From the NCBI GenBank assembly GCA_018823285.1, contig JAHJIQ010000055.1, positions 1-62,557 on the forward strand: a stretch of 62,557 nucleotides of DNA. The letters are read 5' to 3'. The translations under genes were made by a program, and so were the position numbers. Below, one piece after another: positions 1 to 8,626 of the stretch. Below the pieces are notes generated by a model. It made no database searches. It was not told the DNA's origin and saw only the letters and a program-made list of their open reading frames with translations. This DNA comes from Pseudomonadota bacterium (GTDB taxonomy: Bacteria; Desulfobacterota; Desulfobulbia; Desulfobulbales; JAGXFP01). How positions within the stretch are numbered: position 1 is the stretch's first letter; the number at the start of each line of letters is the position of its first letter.

Positions 1-20
1 ATTTATGTAAGGGGGCTTGC

Positions 21-359
21 ATGAAGTTTTATTATAAGACGGATCTCTGTGGTGGTGCGATTACCTCCATGGTTACCATCCCGGAAGAGAAGAGACGATT
101 GACCGGCCTCTCGGAGAAGAAGGAATTTCTGTATAGTTTGCTGAATAAAGAATGCCCTCTGGGAGATGACTTCTCCAATTCGAAATGTCCGGTCAGAAAT
201 GTCAGAAAAATGAAGGCAGAGAAACGGGAACGCTACGTCAATTGCTTATCTGAAGAGCAGATAGACTTCATTCATAACTATCACGAAAACTGTTGCGGTT
301 TCTTCTCTTTTTATATGACAAATCGTAATGATACGATGGTTGGTCTAACGTATCAGTAA
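21..359 (+). CDS. Small Cys-rich protein of unknown function
   Basis: This encodes a 112-residue soluble protein that I do not recognise. The start is supported by an AAGGGGG ribosome binding site 6 bases upstream. It has no signal peptide or membrane segment. Seven cysteines are scattered through it (about residues 10, 45, 56, 74, 91 and 92 among them), with a CC pair near the C-terminus, and the middle is rich in Lys/Arg/Glu. The cysteines are not in a clear CxxC pattern, so a metal site is only a possibility. It stands alone at the window edge, so its upstream neighbours are unknown; the next gene is convergent. The clean RBS and codon use make it a likely real gene. Confidence 0.6.
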   Translation: MKFYYKTDLCGGAITSMVTIPEEKRRLTGLSEKKEFLYSLLNKECPLGDDFSNSKCPVRNVRKMKAEKRERYVNCLSEEQIDFIHNYHENCCGFFSFYMTNRNDTMVGLTYQ

Positions 360-490
360 ATGTCTCACTACATCTCTGCTTTCCGGGATGTCCCCGCCGA
401 ACGGTCTGAATCAGGATTGATACAGGCCTTCTCCCCCGCTTCAGATGTCCAACAGATTTTCGTGTCACAATCCTGATGTTATTTCATGTT

Positions 491-2020
491 TCAACAGATT
501 CTCGGCGATGAGCGTCGGTATTGAATCGCCTCGGCGATGTGTTGGGAACCGATGTTCTCCTCGCCGGCCAGGTCGGCGATGGTCCGGCTGATCTTGATCA
601 CCCGGTGGCAGGCCCTGGCGGAAAGGGAGAGCCGATGGGCGGCTTTTTCGAGAAGAGACTGGCAGGCATCATCCAGGCGGCAGTGCTTGTCGAGGTCGCG
701 CGGTTCCATCCGGCTGTTGGTGAAGCCCGGGGCGGCACCGGCAAATCTTCTCTCCTGAATCGCTCTCGCCCGGCAGACTTTTTCCCGGATCAGCGAAGAC
801 TGCTCGGCCGGAGCGGTGGCCTTGATATCCTTGAACGGAACGGCGGGCACTTCCACATGAATGTCGATCCGGTCAAGGAGCGGCCCCGAGATCTGGCTGC
901 TGTAGCGCTGGATCTGGGGCAGGGTGCAGGTGCATTGATGCCCGGGGTCGCCAAGGTAGCCGCAGGGGCAGGGGTTCATGGCGGCCACCATCAGGAAAGC
1001 GGCGGGAAACCGCATTGAGGTGGCGGCCCGGGAGATGGTGACGGTGGAGTCCTCCATCGGTTGGCGCAGGACCTCGATAACGTTTTTCCTGAACTCCGGG
1101 AGCTCATCGAGAAAGAGGATGCCGTTGTGCGACAGGGTCACTTCACCCGGTTTCGGGATCTGGCCGCCGCCGATCAGCCCCGCATCGGAGATGGTGTGGT
1201 GGGGCGCGCGGAACGGCCGATGGCGCATCAATCTCCCGCCGGCAGGCAGCAGCCCCATGACGCTGTATATTCTCGAGGTCTCCAGCGCCTCCTCAAAGGT
1301 GAGCTCGGGCAGAATTGAAGGCAGTCTTCTCGCCAGCATGGTCTTGCCGGAACCAGGGGGGCCCTGCATCAGGACGTTGTGGTTCCCGGCTGCGGCGATC
1401 TCCAGCGCTCTCTTGACATGTTCCTGGCCACGAACCTCGGAAAAGTCCGGTTCGTGTTTCGGGTAATGATTTTCTTCAAGACCGGTCTGTTGGGACGGGT
1501 TGATCGTTCTGAGCCCGGCCAGAAATTCCGCCGCTTCATAGAGAGTGGCAATGCCGATCACCGAAATTCCTTCTACGGCAGCAGCTTCAGCGCAATTTTC
1601 AACGGGCACGATCACCCCTTTGAGCCCTGCTTTGCGGGCGGCGAGGACCATCGGCAGCACCCCGTTGACTCTCCGCACACTGCCGTCGAGGGAGAGTTCG
1701 CCGATGGAGGCGTACAGAGTTGCGATTTCGCTGGTGATGGTCTCGGAAGCGAGGAGAATGCTTAAGGCGATGGGCAGATCATACCCGGTTCCGCCTTTCT
1801 TCAGGTCGGCCGGGGCGAGGTTTACGGTGATTCTCCGGTTGGGGAAGGAGTACCCGGAATTTCTGATCGCCGACTTTACCCGGTCGCGGGCCTCCCTGAC
1901 CGCGCCTTCGGCCAGACCGACGGTTGCAAAGACGGGCAGCCCCGGAGAGATATCGGTCTCGACCTCGATCAGCAGACCGTCGACCCCGTACACTGTTCCG
2001 GTGAATATTTTGGCAAGCAT
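491..2020 (-). CDS. comM: YifB/ComM family Mg-chelatase-like AAA+ ATPase
   Basis: This 509-residue protein has the full YifB/ComM layout. An N-terminal Lon-protease-like (ChlI) domain spans about residues 1-190, followed by a Mg-chelatase AAA+ core with Walker A GPPGSGKT near residue 220 and Walker B ILFLDELPEF near 297. A C-terminal helical domain follows. A cysteine cluster (NPCPCGYLGDPGHQCTCT) near residue 350 is typical of the family. In naturally transformable bacteria ComM is a helicase that promotes branch migration of incoming DNA; here a role in recombination is inferred from the family only. Length matches the usual 500-510 residues. The gene is monocistronic, about 80 bp downstream of the ABC permease on the same strand. 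Confidence 0.95.
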   Translation of the reverse strand: MLAKIFTGTVYGVDGLLIEVETDISPGLPVFATVGLAEGAVREARDRVKSAIRNSGYSFPNRRITVNLAPADLKKGGTGYDLPIALSILLASETITSEIATLYASIGELSLDGSVRRVNGVLPMVLAARKAGLKGVIVPVENCAEAAAVEGISVIGIATLYEAAEFLAGLRTINPSQQTGLEENHYPKHEPDFSEVRGQEHVKRALEIAAAGNHNVLMQGPPGSGKTMLARRLPSILPELTFEEALETSRIYSVMGLLPAGGRLMRHRPFRAPHHTISDAGLIGGGQIPKPGEVTLSHNGILFLDELPEFRKNVIEVLRQPMEDSTVTISRAATSMRFPAAFLMVAAMNPCPCGYLGDPGHQCTCTLPQIQRYSSQISGPLLDRIDIHVEVPAVPFKDIKATAPAEQSSLIREKVCRARAIQERRFAGAAPGFTNSRMEPRDLDKHCRLDDACQSLLEKAAHRLSLSARACHRVIKISRTIADLAGEENIGSQHIAEAIQYRRSSPRIC

Positions 2021-2103
2021 GGTCGTGTCTTCGGGAACCTTTGCGGTGCTGATTTATGGGGAAAGCGTTGTGGAAAACCGATTAGCAACAGGCATTCCGG
2101 GTG

Positions 2104-3759
2104 TCAGGAAACGGTCCGGAGTTTATTTAAACCTTTTCTCATAAAAAATACAGCGAGAATTATGCCGGCAACCAGGAACATGGCGAACCAGCCGGCCATT
2201 AAGGCAAGATGGGCCGGGGCCAGAGGCTCGCCTTTCATCCAGCTCTTGACCAGGCCGTAGATCGGGTAAAAGCCGCAACTGAGCAACAGGATCTCGTAGG
2301 TCATGGCCGTGAACAAAAAGAGAATGGCGCCCATTCCGCCAAGGGCCGCAGCCCTGCTTTCGGCTTTGAAGTCCGCGTGGATTGCGCCGAAACCGAGGGC
2401 CAGGGCGACGACGGTCCAGGTGATCAGGAGGATGCTGGTGATCGAGATCCACAGCATCGGGCCTTCGATATTGAGCAGGTGGTCGGAGGCAACCACCAGC
2501 AACAGGCCCAAAACGGTAAAAGGAATCACGTAGTAGAGATATTTGTTGAACAGAAAACGACCCAGGGGGAGTGGTGAGCTGCGAATGATGTAGAAAGCGC
2601 CGCCCTCACCGCCGATGGATGGGTACACGAAACGGGCGGAGAGAGAGGCGATGATGAAACCTGCCAGGCCGATGTTGAAGAAAGAGATCAGGTTGGTGAC
2701 ATACTCTTCCTGGAAGAACGAGCGGTCCACCGGCAGCATTTTGAAGTTGTAGAGGTAGACGATGATCAGGGCCGCAATCATGAACAGTTGCGACCATTCC
2801 GCCGAGTCACGGATGAAGAGTTTGCTCTCCTTGGCGAAGATCCAGAACCAGGCCCGGGGGCGGTATGTCGTGGTCGAAAACTTCCGGTAGCCGCCGAATG
2901 ATTCCTGTGACTTGGAAAGGCCGTTGAAGAACCAGCGTTTCATTGCCCACTCACCGATGAAATAGAGGGCAAAAGGACTGATCACGATCAGTCCGAAGAC
3001 CAGCCAGTCTATTTCCCGGTCGAGCAGATAGAGCGAAAGGAGGTTTGCCGCCCAGGCCGCCGGGATATAGGGTGCGGCCGGGGTCGAGATGCTTGACAGG
3101 TAATCGACGAAGTGACTGTATTTGTCCGGATTGACCAGGTCTTCGGGGCGCATCAGCCGGAACAGGATGTAGATGAAGATCCCGAAACAGAGGGAAAGGT
3201 AGAGGACGATGTCCTTGGTCCGCCGGGCCGGGAAGAGGTTGACCAGAATTATGGTGGCCAGGGTGCCGGTCCCGGTTGCCACGGAAGCGGTGGCGGTGAT
3301 GGTGAGTGGCATCAGCAGCCAGTAGGGCCAGTCTGTCCTGAAGACGGTGCCGTAGGCGGCAAAAATCGGGATTGAAAAGACGACCATCATCCATGAGGTG
3401 TAGATGGCGGTGGTGATAAAACGCATGCCGTAAAGATCTTCAGCCGAGACCGGAGCGGAACAGACTATCTCATTATCCTGGGAGAGAAACATGGTGGATA
3501 CCGCCGAGACCATGCAGGAGAAGATCAGCATGGCAAAGAGAATGATCCACGCCATCTGGAAGATTTTCAGGCTCAGGATAATTCCCAGCTCGTTCTGGCG
3601 GTGGAAATAGCCGACCACTTTGACGGTTACGAGGTAGAGCACCGCACAGATAGCGAGGCTGAACAGCGTTGCGGCGAGAGTTTTAAAAGGAAAACTGCCC
3701 GGGGGGAAAAAACGGTTCCGGAAGGAACAGCGAAAGGGGAGAAGGAGCGTTCTGATCAC
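2104..3759 (-). CDS. ABC-export family membrane subunit (putative ABC transporter permease)
   Basis: A 551-residue polytopic protein with roughly 10-12 hydrophobic segments and no ATP-binding motif. It resembles the permease subunits grouped as putative ABC exporters, with a long first hydrophobic block after the basic N-terminus and a conserved early stretch around VSAVSTMFLSQDNE followed by an APVSAEDLYGMR motif. Its start overlaps the end of the upstream PilZ gene by 4 bp, so the two are translationally coupled. No ATPase gene is adjacent. The best partner in the window is the ABC-2 type ATPase about 15 kb away at 18355-19170, which itself lacks a permease neighbour. Substrate is unknown. 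Confidence 0.7.
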   Translation of the reverse strand: MIRTLLLPFRCSFRNRFFPPGSFPFKTLAATLFSLAICAVLYLVTVKVVGYFHRQNELGIILSLKIFQMAWIILFAMLIFSCMVSAVSTMFLSQDNEIVCSAPVSAEDLYGMRFITTAIYTSWMMVVFSIPIFAAYGTVFRTDWPYWLLMPLTITATASVATGTGTLATIILVNLFPARRTKDIVLYLSLCFGIFIYILFRLMRPEDLVNPDKYSHFVDYLSSISTPAAPYIPAAWAANLLSLYLLDREIDWLVFGLIVISPFALYFIGEWAMKRWFFNGLSKSQESFGGYRKFSTTTYRPRAWFWIFAKESKLFIRDSAEWSQLFMIAALIIVYLYNFKMLPVDRSFFQEEYVTNLISFFNIGLAGFIIASLSARFVYPSIGGEGGAFYIIRSSPLPLGRFLFNKYLYYVIPFTVLGLLLVVASDHLLNIEGPMLWISITSILLITWTVVALALGFGAIHADFKAESRAAALGGMGAILFLFTAMTYEILLLSCGFYPIYGLVKSWMKGEPLAPAHLALMAGWFAMFLVAGIILAVFFMRKGLNKLRTVS

Positions 3760-4115
3760 TTCTGCTTGGCTTCGGTATTGGCCCAGATGAAGTATTCAAG
3801 CTGTGAGAGCTGTTTCGGGGTCAGTTCACCGAATTTTACCCCGCACCGTCTGATGATGGAAAGGCCGCTGTTGATCGCGCAATCGGAGATGATTTTCAGC
3901 GGCAGATCTTCAACGCAGAGGTCTTTTTCACCGAACAGCATGCCCCGGTCGAAGGACTCGTCGGTCCAATCGCCATGGTCGACGTAGCTGAAGGCGAGGC
4001 CGCCCATGCTGATGTCGATGATCTCGCCGGCCTTTGATTCAACGGCACAGGTGCCGGATTTGGCTCTGAACCTTTTGTGTTCGCGGCGTTCCTCATCTTT
4101 TGTTTTCTTGGCCAT
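3756..4115 (-). CDS. PilZ domain protein (c-di-GMP binding)
   Basis: This protein of about 119 residues has a PilZ signature: an N-terminal RREHKRFR stretch carrying the RxxxR motif, followed about 25 residues later by DISMGGLAF, the (D/N)xSxxG motif. These residues bind cyclic di-GMP in the family. The start chosen is the ATG of MAKKTKD, which has AGGA 8 bases upstream; an ATG 8 codons earlier also lies in frame. The stop overlaps the start of the following ABC permease by 4 bp, which suggests that a c-di-GMP receptor is made in fixed ratio with that permease. A functional link is inference. Confidence 0.85.
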   Translation of the reverse strand: MAKKTKDEERREHKRFRAKSGTCAVESKAGEIIDISMGGLAFSYVDHGDWTDESFDRGMLFGEKDLCVEDLPLKIISDCAINSGLSIIRRCGVKFGELTPKQLSQLEYFIWANTEAKQK

Positions 4116-4273
4116 CGAGTTGTCCTGTTCCTTTGGCATGGCTTGGCGGGCAGAGGAAATAGTTAAGAGTAATCAGCGGATCTGGAATGACCCTGCCCTG
4201 TACTCTGATTTTATGAATTTTCAGAGGGGCATGTCAAACGAATAAATGTTCTGCCGGAGAAAAGGGCAATGGT

Positions 4274-5020
4274 TCAGCGGTTAAAAACCTGGTAGCTGAA
4301 CAGGATTTTCCGGTAAGAAAAAATAACCCCTTCACGGGTGATTTCATGAAGAATGAGACCCTTGCCGACTTCCTGTCCTTCCCGCATCATCCGGCCATTG
4401 ATGCTCGCCTTTCTGGAAGAAGGGGAGTCGGAATAATAGTGGAGAGAAATTTTCAGTTTCGGCAGTTCGTTTCTGAGTTCAGTCGGCAGTTTTTCGTAGG
4501 TTATCGGTCGGGCCGGTCCAGAATCAACCTGTTCGGTTTCTTCGAATGGATCCGTCACTTCATCGGCCGGGACAAGGTATTCAGTGTCCGGAACTTCTGC
4601 CGGAAGGGTCTCTCCAGCTGCATCGGCAGTGTTCTCTTCCTGAACGGGTGAAGCTGTTTCCGTTTCAGTTGCAGTTACGGCCGGGGCGGCAGTGACTTCG
4701 GGTGCTGCTGCCACAGGAGTATCTGCAGGGAGCGCGGGCTCAGCCGCCGGGGTATCGACAGGGTCGGAGGATGCTATCCGGTTGTCGGAAACCGCGGTCG
4801 CCGGAACCGGTGGGAGGGTGTTGCCGGAACGGTCGGAAGAGAGCCAGATTCCGAACAGCAGGCCGTTAAGTGCAAAGGCGGCGATCAGGATCAGCACCCA
4901 GGGCGGCCGGGCAGGTCTTTTTTTTGTGCCGGACAAATCCTGGACGGTGTTCAGGTTCGGGATTTCCCCCTTTTTTCTTTCCTGGTCTGATTTCTTCAGG
5001 GCATCTAGGATAAATGACAT
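4274..5020 (-). CDS. gspB: GspB-type general secretion pathway protein B
   Basis: This 248-residue inner-membrane protein starts with MSFILDALKKSDQERKKGE, the classic N-terminus of GspB/ExeB. A single membrane segment lies at about residues 45-65, then a long Pro/Ala/Glu/Thr-rich periplasmic linker, then the C-terminal T2SB domain (from about residue 180) containing LKISLHYYSDSPSSRKASIN. GspB acts with GspA to place the type II secretion secretin through peptidoglycan. The start is set by AAGGGG 7 bases upstream; a longer in-frame reading from 5107 is unlikely because it lies within gspA. It begins one base after the gspA stop, so the two are coupled. No other gsp genes are in the window. Confidence 0.92.
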   Translation of the reverse strand: MSFILDALKKSDQERKKGEIPNLNTVQDLSGTKKRPARPPWVLILIAAFALNGLLFGIWLSSDRSGNTLPPVPATAVSDNRIASSDPVDTPAAEPALPADTPVAAAPEVTAAPAVTATETETASPVQEENTADAAGETLPAEVPDTEYLVPADEVTDPFEETEQVDSGPARPITYEKLPTELRNELPKLKISLHYYSDSPSSRKASINGRMMREGQEVGKGLILHEITREGVIFSYRKILFSYQVFNR

Positions 5021-5021
5021 T

Positions 5022-6656
5022 TCAGTTCCCCTTAAGCCTTGGTCCCGGGTTCCCGGTGCTGGAATTGATATGGATGATAGTCTCAGGGCCGACGATTCCA
5101 TCGGCAATCAGCCCTTCTCTGCTCTGGTAGGCGCGGATCACCGGCAGCAGTTCGCGGTCGGCAAGGTCTTCACCGGTGATCAGGGCAAGCTTCTCCCGCA
5201 ACCAGGAGGAGGCGGATTCGGAGTCGGTCCGGAGCACCTCATCGAATTCAGGAGGCGGTTGCCAGAGAATGGTGTGGGCGCCGAACCATTGTCGATCGAG
5301 GACGGCGGCGGGAACACTCCTTTCTTCACCGTTGATGATGAAGGTTGCCTGGTCGTTTCCGAGTTTTACCAGCGGTGCGAAAAACTCGGCGCCGTTGCGG
5401 TCAACCATTTTCAACAGTGCCGGGCGGTCGAGATGGCTCAGTCCGCCAAGACTTCCTTTCCGGTGCAGGCAGTCAAGCCCTTGTTCTCTGGCCTGGAGGC
5501 AGATGGGAAGTTCGCTTTCTTCCGCATACGTTTTCCCCCAACGACTGAAAAGTTCCCGGTAGCCGAGGGTGAGGCTTGCCGATCTCGGGATTTCGTCGGG
5601 CCAGACAAGTTCCACGGTTCCGCTCGCCATTGACGGAGCCTGCTCCGGGCGTAAGGAAGACTCTTTTGTCTTTACTGGATCATCTGTAGCGTTTGGACTT
5701 TCGCCGACAATATTTTGAGAAGTGTTATCGCCGTCGCCGTTCATGGGAATGAGGCGCTCATAGTTCAGCAGGATCGCGGCAGCGCAAACTGTTGCAATCA
5801 CTCCCAGCCACAGAAGGGTGGGTCTGGCAGTAAAGAGGGGTTTCTTCTCCTTGCCGAAGACTTCCTTGCCCGCCTGTTTCAGAGTCGGGCTGTTGACGAT
5901 CTCCCTGCCCTGTACATAGGTCCCAAGCAGACAGCGGTCACACAGGACATTGATCAGGCGGGGGATGCCCCCGGTCATTTCGTAGATCTTGCCGATCACC
6001 CGGTCGGAAAACAGCTTTTTGCGATGCCCGGCAACCGCCAGCCGGTGGCTGATATAGGGGCCGACTTCATTTCTGTGCAACGGGCCAAGATGAAAACGGG
6101 CGGTAATCCGCTGGGCGAGCTGTCGCATCTCCGGTTTGGCCAGGATGTCACGGAGTTCGGGCTGTCCGAGAATGATAACCTGCAAAAGTTTCCGCTGGTT
6201 GGTTTCGAGATTGGTGAGCAGTCTGAGCTGTTCCAGGACTTCAATCTCCAGATTCTGCGCTTCATCGATGATCAGCACGGTTTTCCGGCCTTCCGCATGC
6301 TTTTCCAGAAGATAGCGGTTGATCTTGTCGACCAGGGTTTTGTTCGTGGTCTGATCCGGAGAGTAATCGATGCCGAGTTCATCACAGATGGTGGCAAGGA
6401 GTTCCAGGGAGGTGAGCTTTGGATTCAAAACCAGGGCGATGGTGATGTTTTCCGGGAGCTGTTCCAGCAGACAACGGCAGACGGTGGTCTTGCCGGTGCC
6501 GACCTCCCCGGTGAGGAGAACGAACCCGCCGTCGGTCTCAAGCCCGTACAACAGGTGGGCCAGCGCCTCCCGATGTTTCTCGCTCATGTACAGATAACGA
6601 GGGTCGGGGGCGATGGAGAAAGGGTTCTCATCGAGGTTGAAGTGCTTGCTGTACAT
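5022..6656 (-). CDS. gspA: GspA/ExeA-type AAA ATPase with peptidoglycan-binding domain
   Basis: This 544-residue protein begins MYSKHFNLDENPFSIAPDPR, the typical ExeA start. The cytoplasmic AAA ATPase has Walker A GEVGTGKT near residue 50 and Walker B VLIIDEAQN near residue 126. A membrane segment lies near residues 285-300. The periplasmic part holds a C39-peptidase-like domain (PICLQAREQGLDCLHR...), which lacks an obvious catalytic His and is probably inactive, and a C-terminal PG_binding_1 repeat ending near GIVGPETIIHIN. In the family GspA hydrolyses ATP and binds peptidoglycan to allow secretin assembly. It is directly followed by gspB. Confidence in identity is high; ties to a particular secretin are outside the window. 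Confidence 0.93.
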   Translation of the reverse strand: MYSKHFNLDENPFSIAPDPRYLYMSEKHREALAHLLYGLETDGGFVLLTGEVGTGKTTVCRCLLEQLPENITIALVLNPKLTSLELLATICDELGIDYSPDQTTNKTLVDKINRYLLEKHAEGRKTVLIIDEAQNLEIEVLEQLRLLTNLETNQRKLLQVIILGQPELRDILAKPEMRQLAQRITARFHLGPLHRNEVGPYISHRLAVAGHRKKLFSDRVIGKIYEMTGGIPRLINVLCDRCLLGTYVQGREIVNSPTLKQAGKEVFGKEKKPLFTARPTLLWLGVIATVCAAAILLNYERLIPMNGDGDNTSQNIVGESPNATDDPVKTKESSLRPEQAPSMASGTVELVWPDEIPRSASLTLGYRELFSRWGKTYAEESELPICLQAREQGLDCLHRKGSLGGLSHLDRPALLKMVDRNGAEFFAPLVKLGNDQATFIINGEERSVPAAVLDRQWFGAHTILWQPPPEFDEVLRTDSESASSWLREKLALITGEDLADRELLPVIRAYQSREGLIADGIVGPETIIHINSSTGNPGPRLKGN

Positions 6657-6883
6657 GGGCCCTGTTTTATATGGAAAATTTGAATCAAGTGTTGGAATCA
6701 GGAAGTCAAATATACACGCTCTGTCGGGAAATTGGCAAGAATCGTCGACCGTGGGAATAATTATTAAATTATGAGCAGGATTACAACAGGTTAAAATGAG
6801 AACGGGTTAAATAATTCTTGCTTGTCAGAAATGATTTTTGGTAGCACTTGATATTACCCATAAACTACTGACGGGATGATGAA

Positions 6884-7267
6884 ATGAAAATTCTTCTGGT
6901 TGATGACGAGGAAATTATCCATTTAAGCTACACTGAACACCTGCAGGATGGAGGGTTTGAGGTGCTGAATGCCTATAACGGCAATGATGCCCTGAAGCTT
7001 GCGAGGGAAGAGAATCCCGACCTTGTGATCCTCGACCTTCTAATGCCCGGCAAGGACGGCCGGGATGTCTGCAAGGAACTGAAAAACGACGAAGAGACCA
7101 GGCACATCAAGATCATCATGCTGACCGGCAAGGATGAACAACACGATCGGGTCCTCGGTTTTGAACTGGGTGCCGACGAATATCTGCCCAAGCCCTATCC
7201 GGTCAATTTTCTCGAAGTTGCCGTCCGGAAACAGCTGGGACTGCATCCGTATCCGGATATGGACTGA
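6884..7267 (+). CDS. Single-domain response regulator (CheY-like receiver)
   Basis: A 127-residue protein that is a receiver domain only, starting MKILLVDDEE. The acidic pair D7/D8, the phospho-acceptor D51 (ILDLLMPG), T81 (MLTG) and K103 (LPKPYP) are all present, so it should be phosphorylatable. There is no output domain. The start is the only plausible ATG at this position, just upstream of the receiver fold. It is not beside a kinase gene; its partner could be any of the several hybrid kinases in the region. The upstream 200 bp are AT-rich and probably hold its promoter. It is followed by a heptamer repeat array and a convergent LysR gene. Confidence 0.9.
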   Translation: MKILLVDDEEIIHLSYTEHLQDGGFEVLNAYNGNDALKLAREENPDLVILDLLMPGKDGRDVCKELKNDEETRHIKIIMLTGKDEQHDRVLGFELGADEYLPKPYPVNFLEVAVRKQLGLHPYPDMD

Positions 7268-7391
7268 CGAAAGGAATTGGCGAGGGGGAGTGAGGATGCA
7301 TGGTACAGACAGGATGTGGGTGTTTATGTAATAAACACAGCTAGATATCGCAATAATGCTTGACATTCCGGCAAGCGTAGCCCACAGTTTT

Positions 7392-7488
7392 CTTCACTCT
7401 TCACTCTTCACTCTTCACTCTTCACTCTTCACTCTTCACTCTTCACTCTTCACTCTTCACTCTTCACTCTTCACTCTTCACTCTTCAC
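7392..7488. repeat. Tandem heptamer array (CTTCACT), about 14 copies
   Basis: Read directly: about fourteen almost perfect copies of the 7-base unit CTTCACT lie between the receiver gene and the stop codon of the convergent LysR gene. The same unit and its variant CTTCTCT form arrays at 10764-10812 and 18290-18359. All three abut the 3' end of a minus-strand gene. Confidence 0.95.
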
Positions 7489-8376
7489 TTAATTCCCGAT
7501 CTGGAGAAGGCTTCTGAGAAAGACGCTATAGTGATTCGGGAGGGTCCGCTCCTGCAGGGTAACAGCATAGAACGTCCGTTTCATGGCCAGCCCCTTTACC
7601 GCGACCTCCTTTATCCTGCCACTTTCCAGTTCGTCACAGATTGAGATGCGGGAAAGAATGGAGACTCCAAGGTCTTCCTTGATCGCCTCCTTGATTGCGG
7701 CATTTGAGCCCAACACGGCAACCGTGTTCAGCCGTCCCATTTCGATTTTATTTCTCAGGCCCGCCTCTTCAACGGACTTTCTGGTTCCTGATCCCTTTTC
7801 TCTTAACAGAAAGGGGAGTTTGAAGAGGTCTGCTATTGGAATCTCGCTGTCTATTTTCCTGCCTGCCGAAACGGCGAGGACCAATTCGTCATCCACAAAA
7901 GGAGCGAATTTCAGGTTTTTGGAAGGGGTCCTGGTCCCGACGATTCCTATCAGGAGGTCGTGGTTCAATACTGAATCAATGATTTCTCCGGAATCCGCGA
8001 TTCTGATTTCAAAGGAGATTTCCGGGTGCTTTGTCTTGAATACCGTGGCCAGGCGGGGCAGGAGATACGCTCCGGGGATGCTGCTCGCTCCGATGACAAG
8101 TTCTCCGGAAACGCAGAGATCCTCGGCGGCCAGCTCGTTTTCCAGTCGGTTGAGGTCGTCGATGATCACCAGTGCTTTCGGGTAGAGGACATCGGCTTTT
8201 CTCGTGGGGCGGATTGATCGCCCCAGCCGGTCAAAAAGCTTGCAGCCGAGGTTCTTCTCCAGATTCTTAATGTGCTCGCTGATCGCCGGCTGGCTGGTTG
8301 CGAGCAGCTCGGACGCTTTGGTAAAGCTGCCGGTTTTATAGACGGCGATGAAGGTTTTCAGCTGTCTTGTTTCCAT
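7489..8376 (-). CDS. LysR family regulator, selenium-metabolism associated type
   Basis: This protein of about 295 residues begins METRQLKTF with a LysR winged helix-turn-helix in the first 60 residues (GSFTKASELLATSQPAISEHIKNLE) and a CysB-like substrate-binding domain after it. It is divergent from selD, the gene for selenophosphate synthetase, 250 bp away. NCBI protein families include a LysR group described as associated with selenium metabolism in Desulfobacterota-type genomes; the location and sequence fit it, but the effector is not known to me. The ATG chosen has GAGAGG 8 bases upstream; a GTG three codons earlier overlaps that site. The stop codon lies right against a heptamer array. 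Confidence 0.85.
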   Translation of the reverse strand: METRQLKTFIAVYKTGSFTKASELLATSQPAISEHIKNLEKNLGCKLFDRLGRSIRPTRKADVLYPKALVIIDDLNRLENELAAEDLCVSGELVIGASSIPGAYLLPRLATVFKTKHPEISFEIRIADSGEIIDSVLNHDLLIGIVGTRTPSKNLKFAPFVDDELVLAVSAGRKIDSEIPIADLFKLPFLLREKGSGTRKSVEEAGLRNKIEMGRLNTVAVLGSNAAIKEAIKEDLGVSILSRISICDELESGRIKEVAVKGLAMKRTFYAVTLQERTLPNHYSVFLRSLLQIGN

Positions 8377-8538
8377 GGTGTTCACCTCTCAGGGTTTGCA
8401 AGTTGGGAGGCAATCGTTGCTGCATTCCCGAGCATATCATTCTACAGAATCTCTCTCGTTACCGCACCTTCTGCCCTGAAGAAAAACGGTCAATTGGTCT
8501 GGTTTGATTTCGGGCTCCTTTCTTATTTGGTTTTACTC

Positions 8539-8567
8539 TTGACGGACAAGGAATGCGAGTTTATTAT
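8539..8567 (+). promoter_or_regulatory. Predicted sigma-70 type promoter of selD
   Basis: TTGACG at 8539-8544 and TATTAT at 8562-8567 are separated by exactly 17 bases and lie 60 bp upstream of the selD start, in the divergent lysR-selD intergenic region. The AT-rich stretch between the -10 box and the RBS could contain the LysR target. This is a motif match only. Confidence 0.6.
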
Positions 8568-8626
8568 CCAAATTTCTGATGCAAATATTCTAAGCGATAA
8601 ATATTTTTTATAAAAAGGAGCGAGTT

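Noticed and set aside
1545..2144. A 199-codon plus-strand frame over the yifB gene
   Set aside because: It is the opposite-strand shadow of a clear YifB/ComM gene and has no RBS or family resemblance.
7392..7488. Heptamer arrays as CRISPR repeats
   Set aside because: The units are 7 bases long and contiguous with no spacers, so they are simple tandem repeats.
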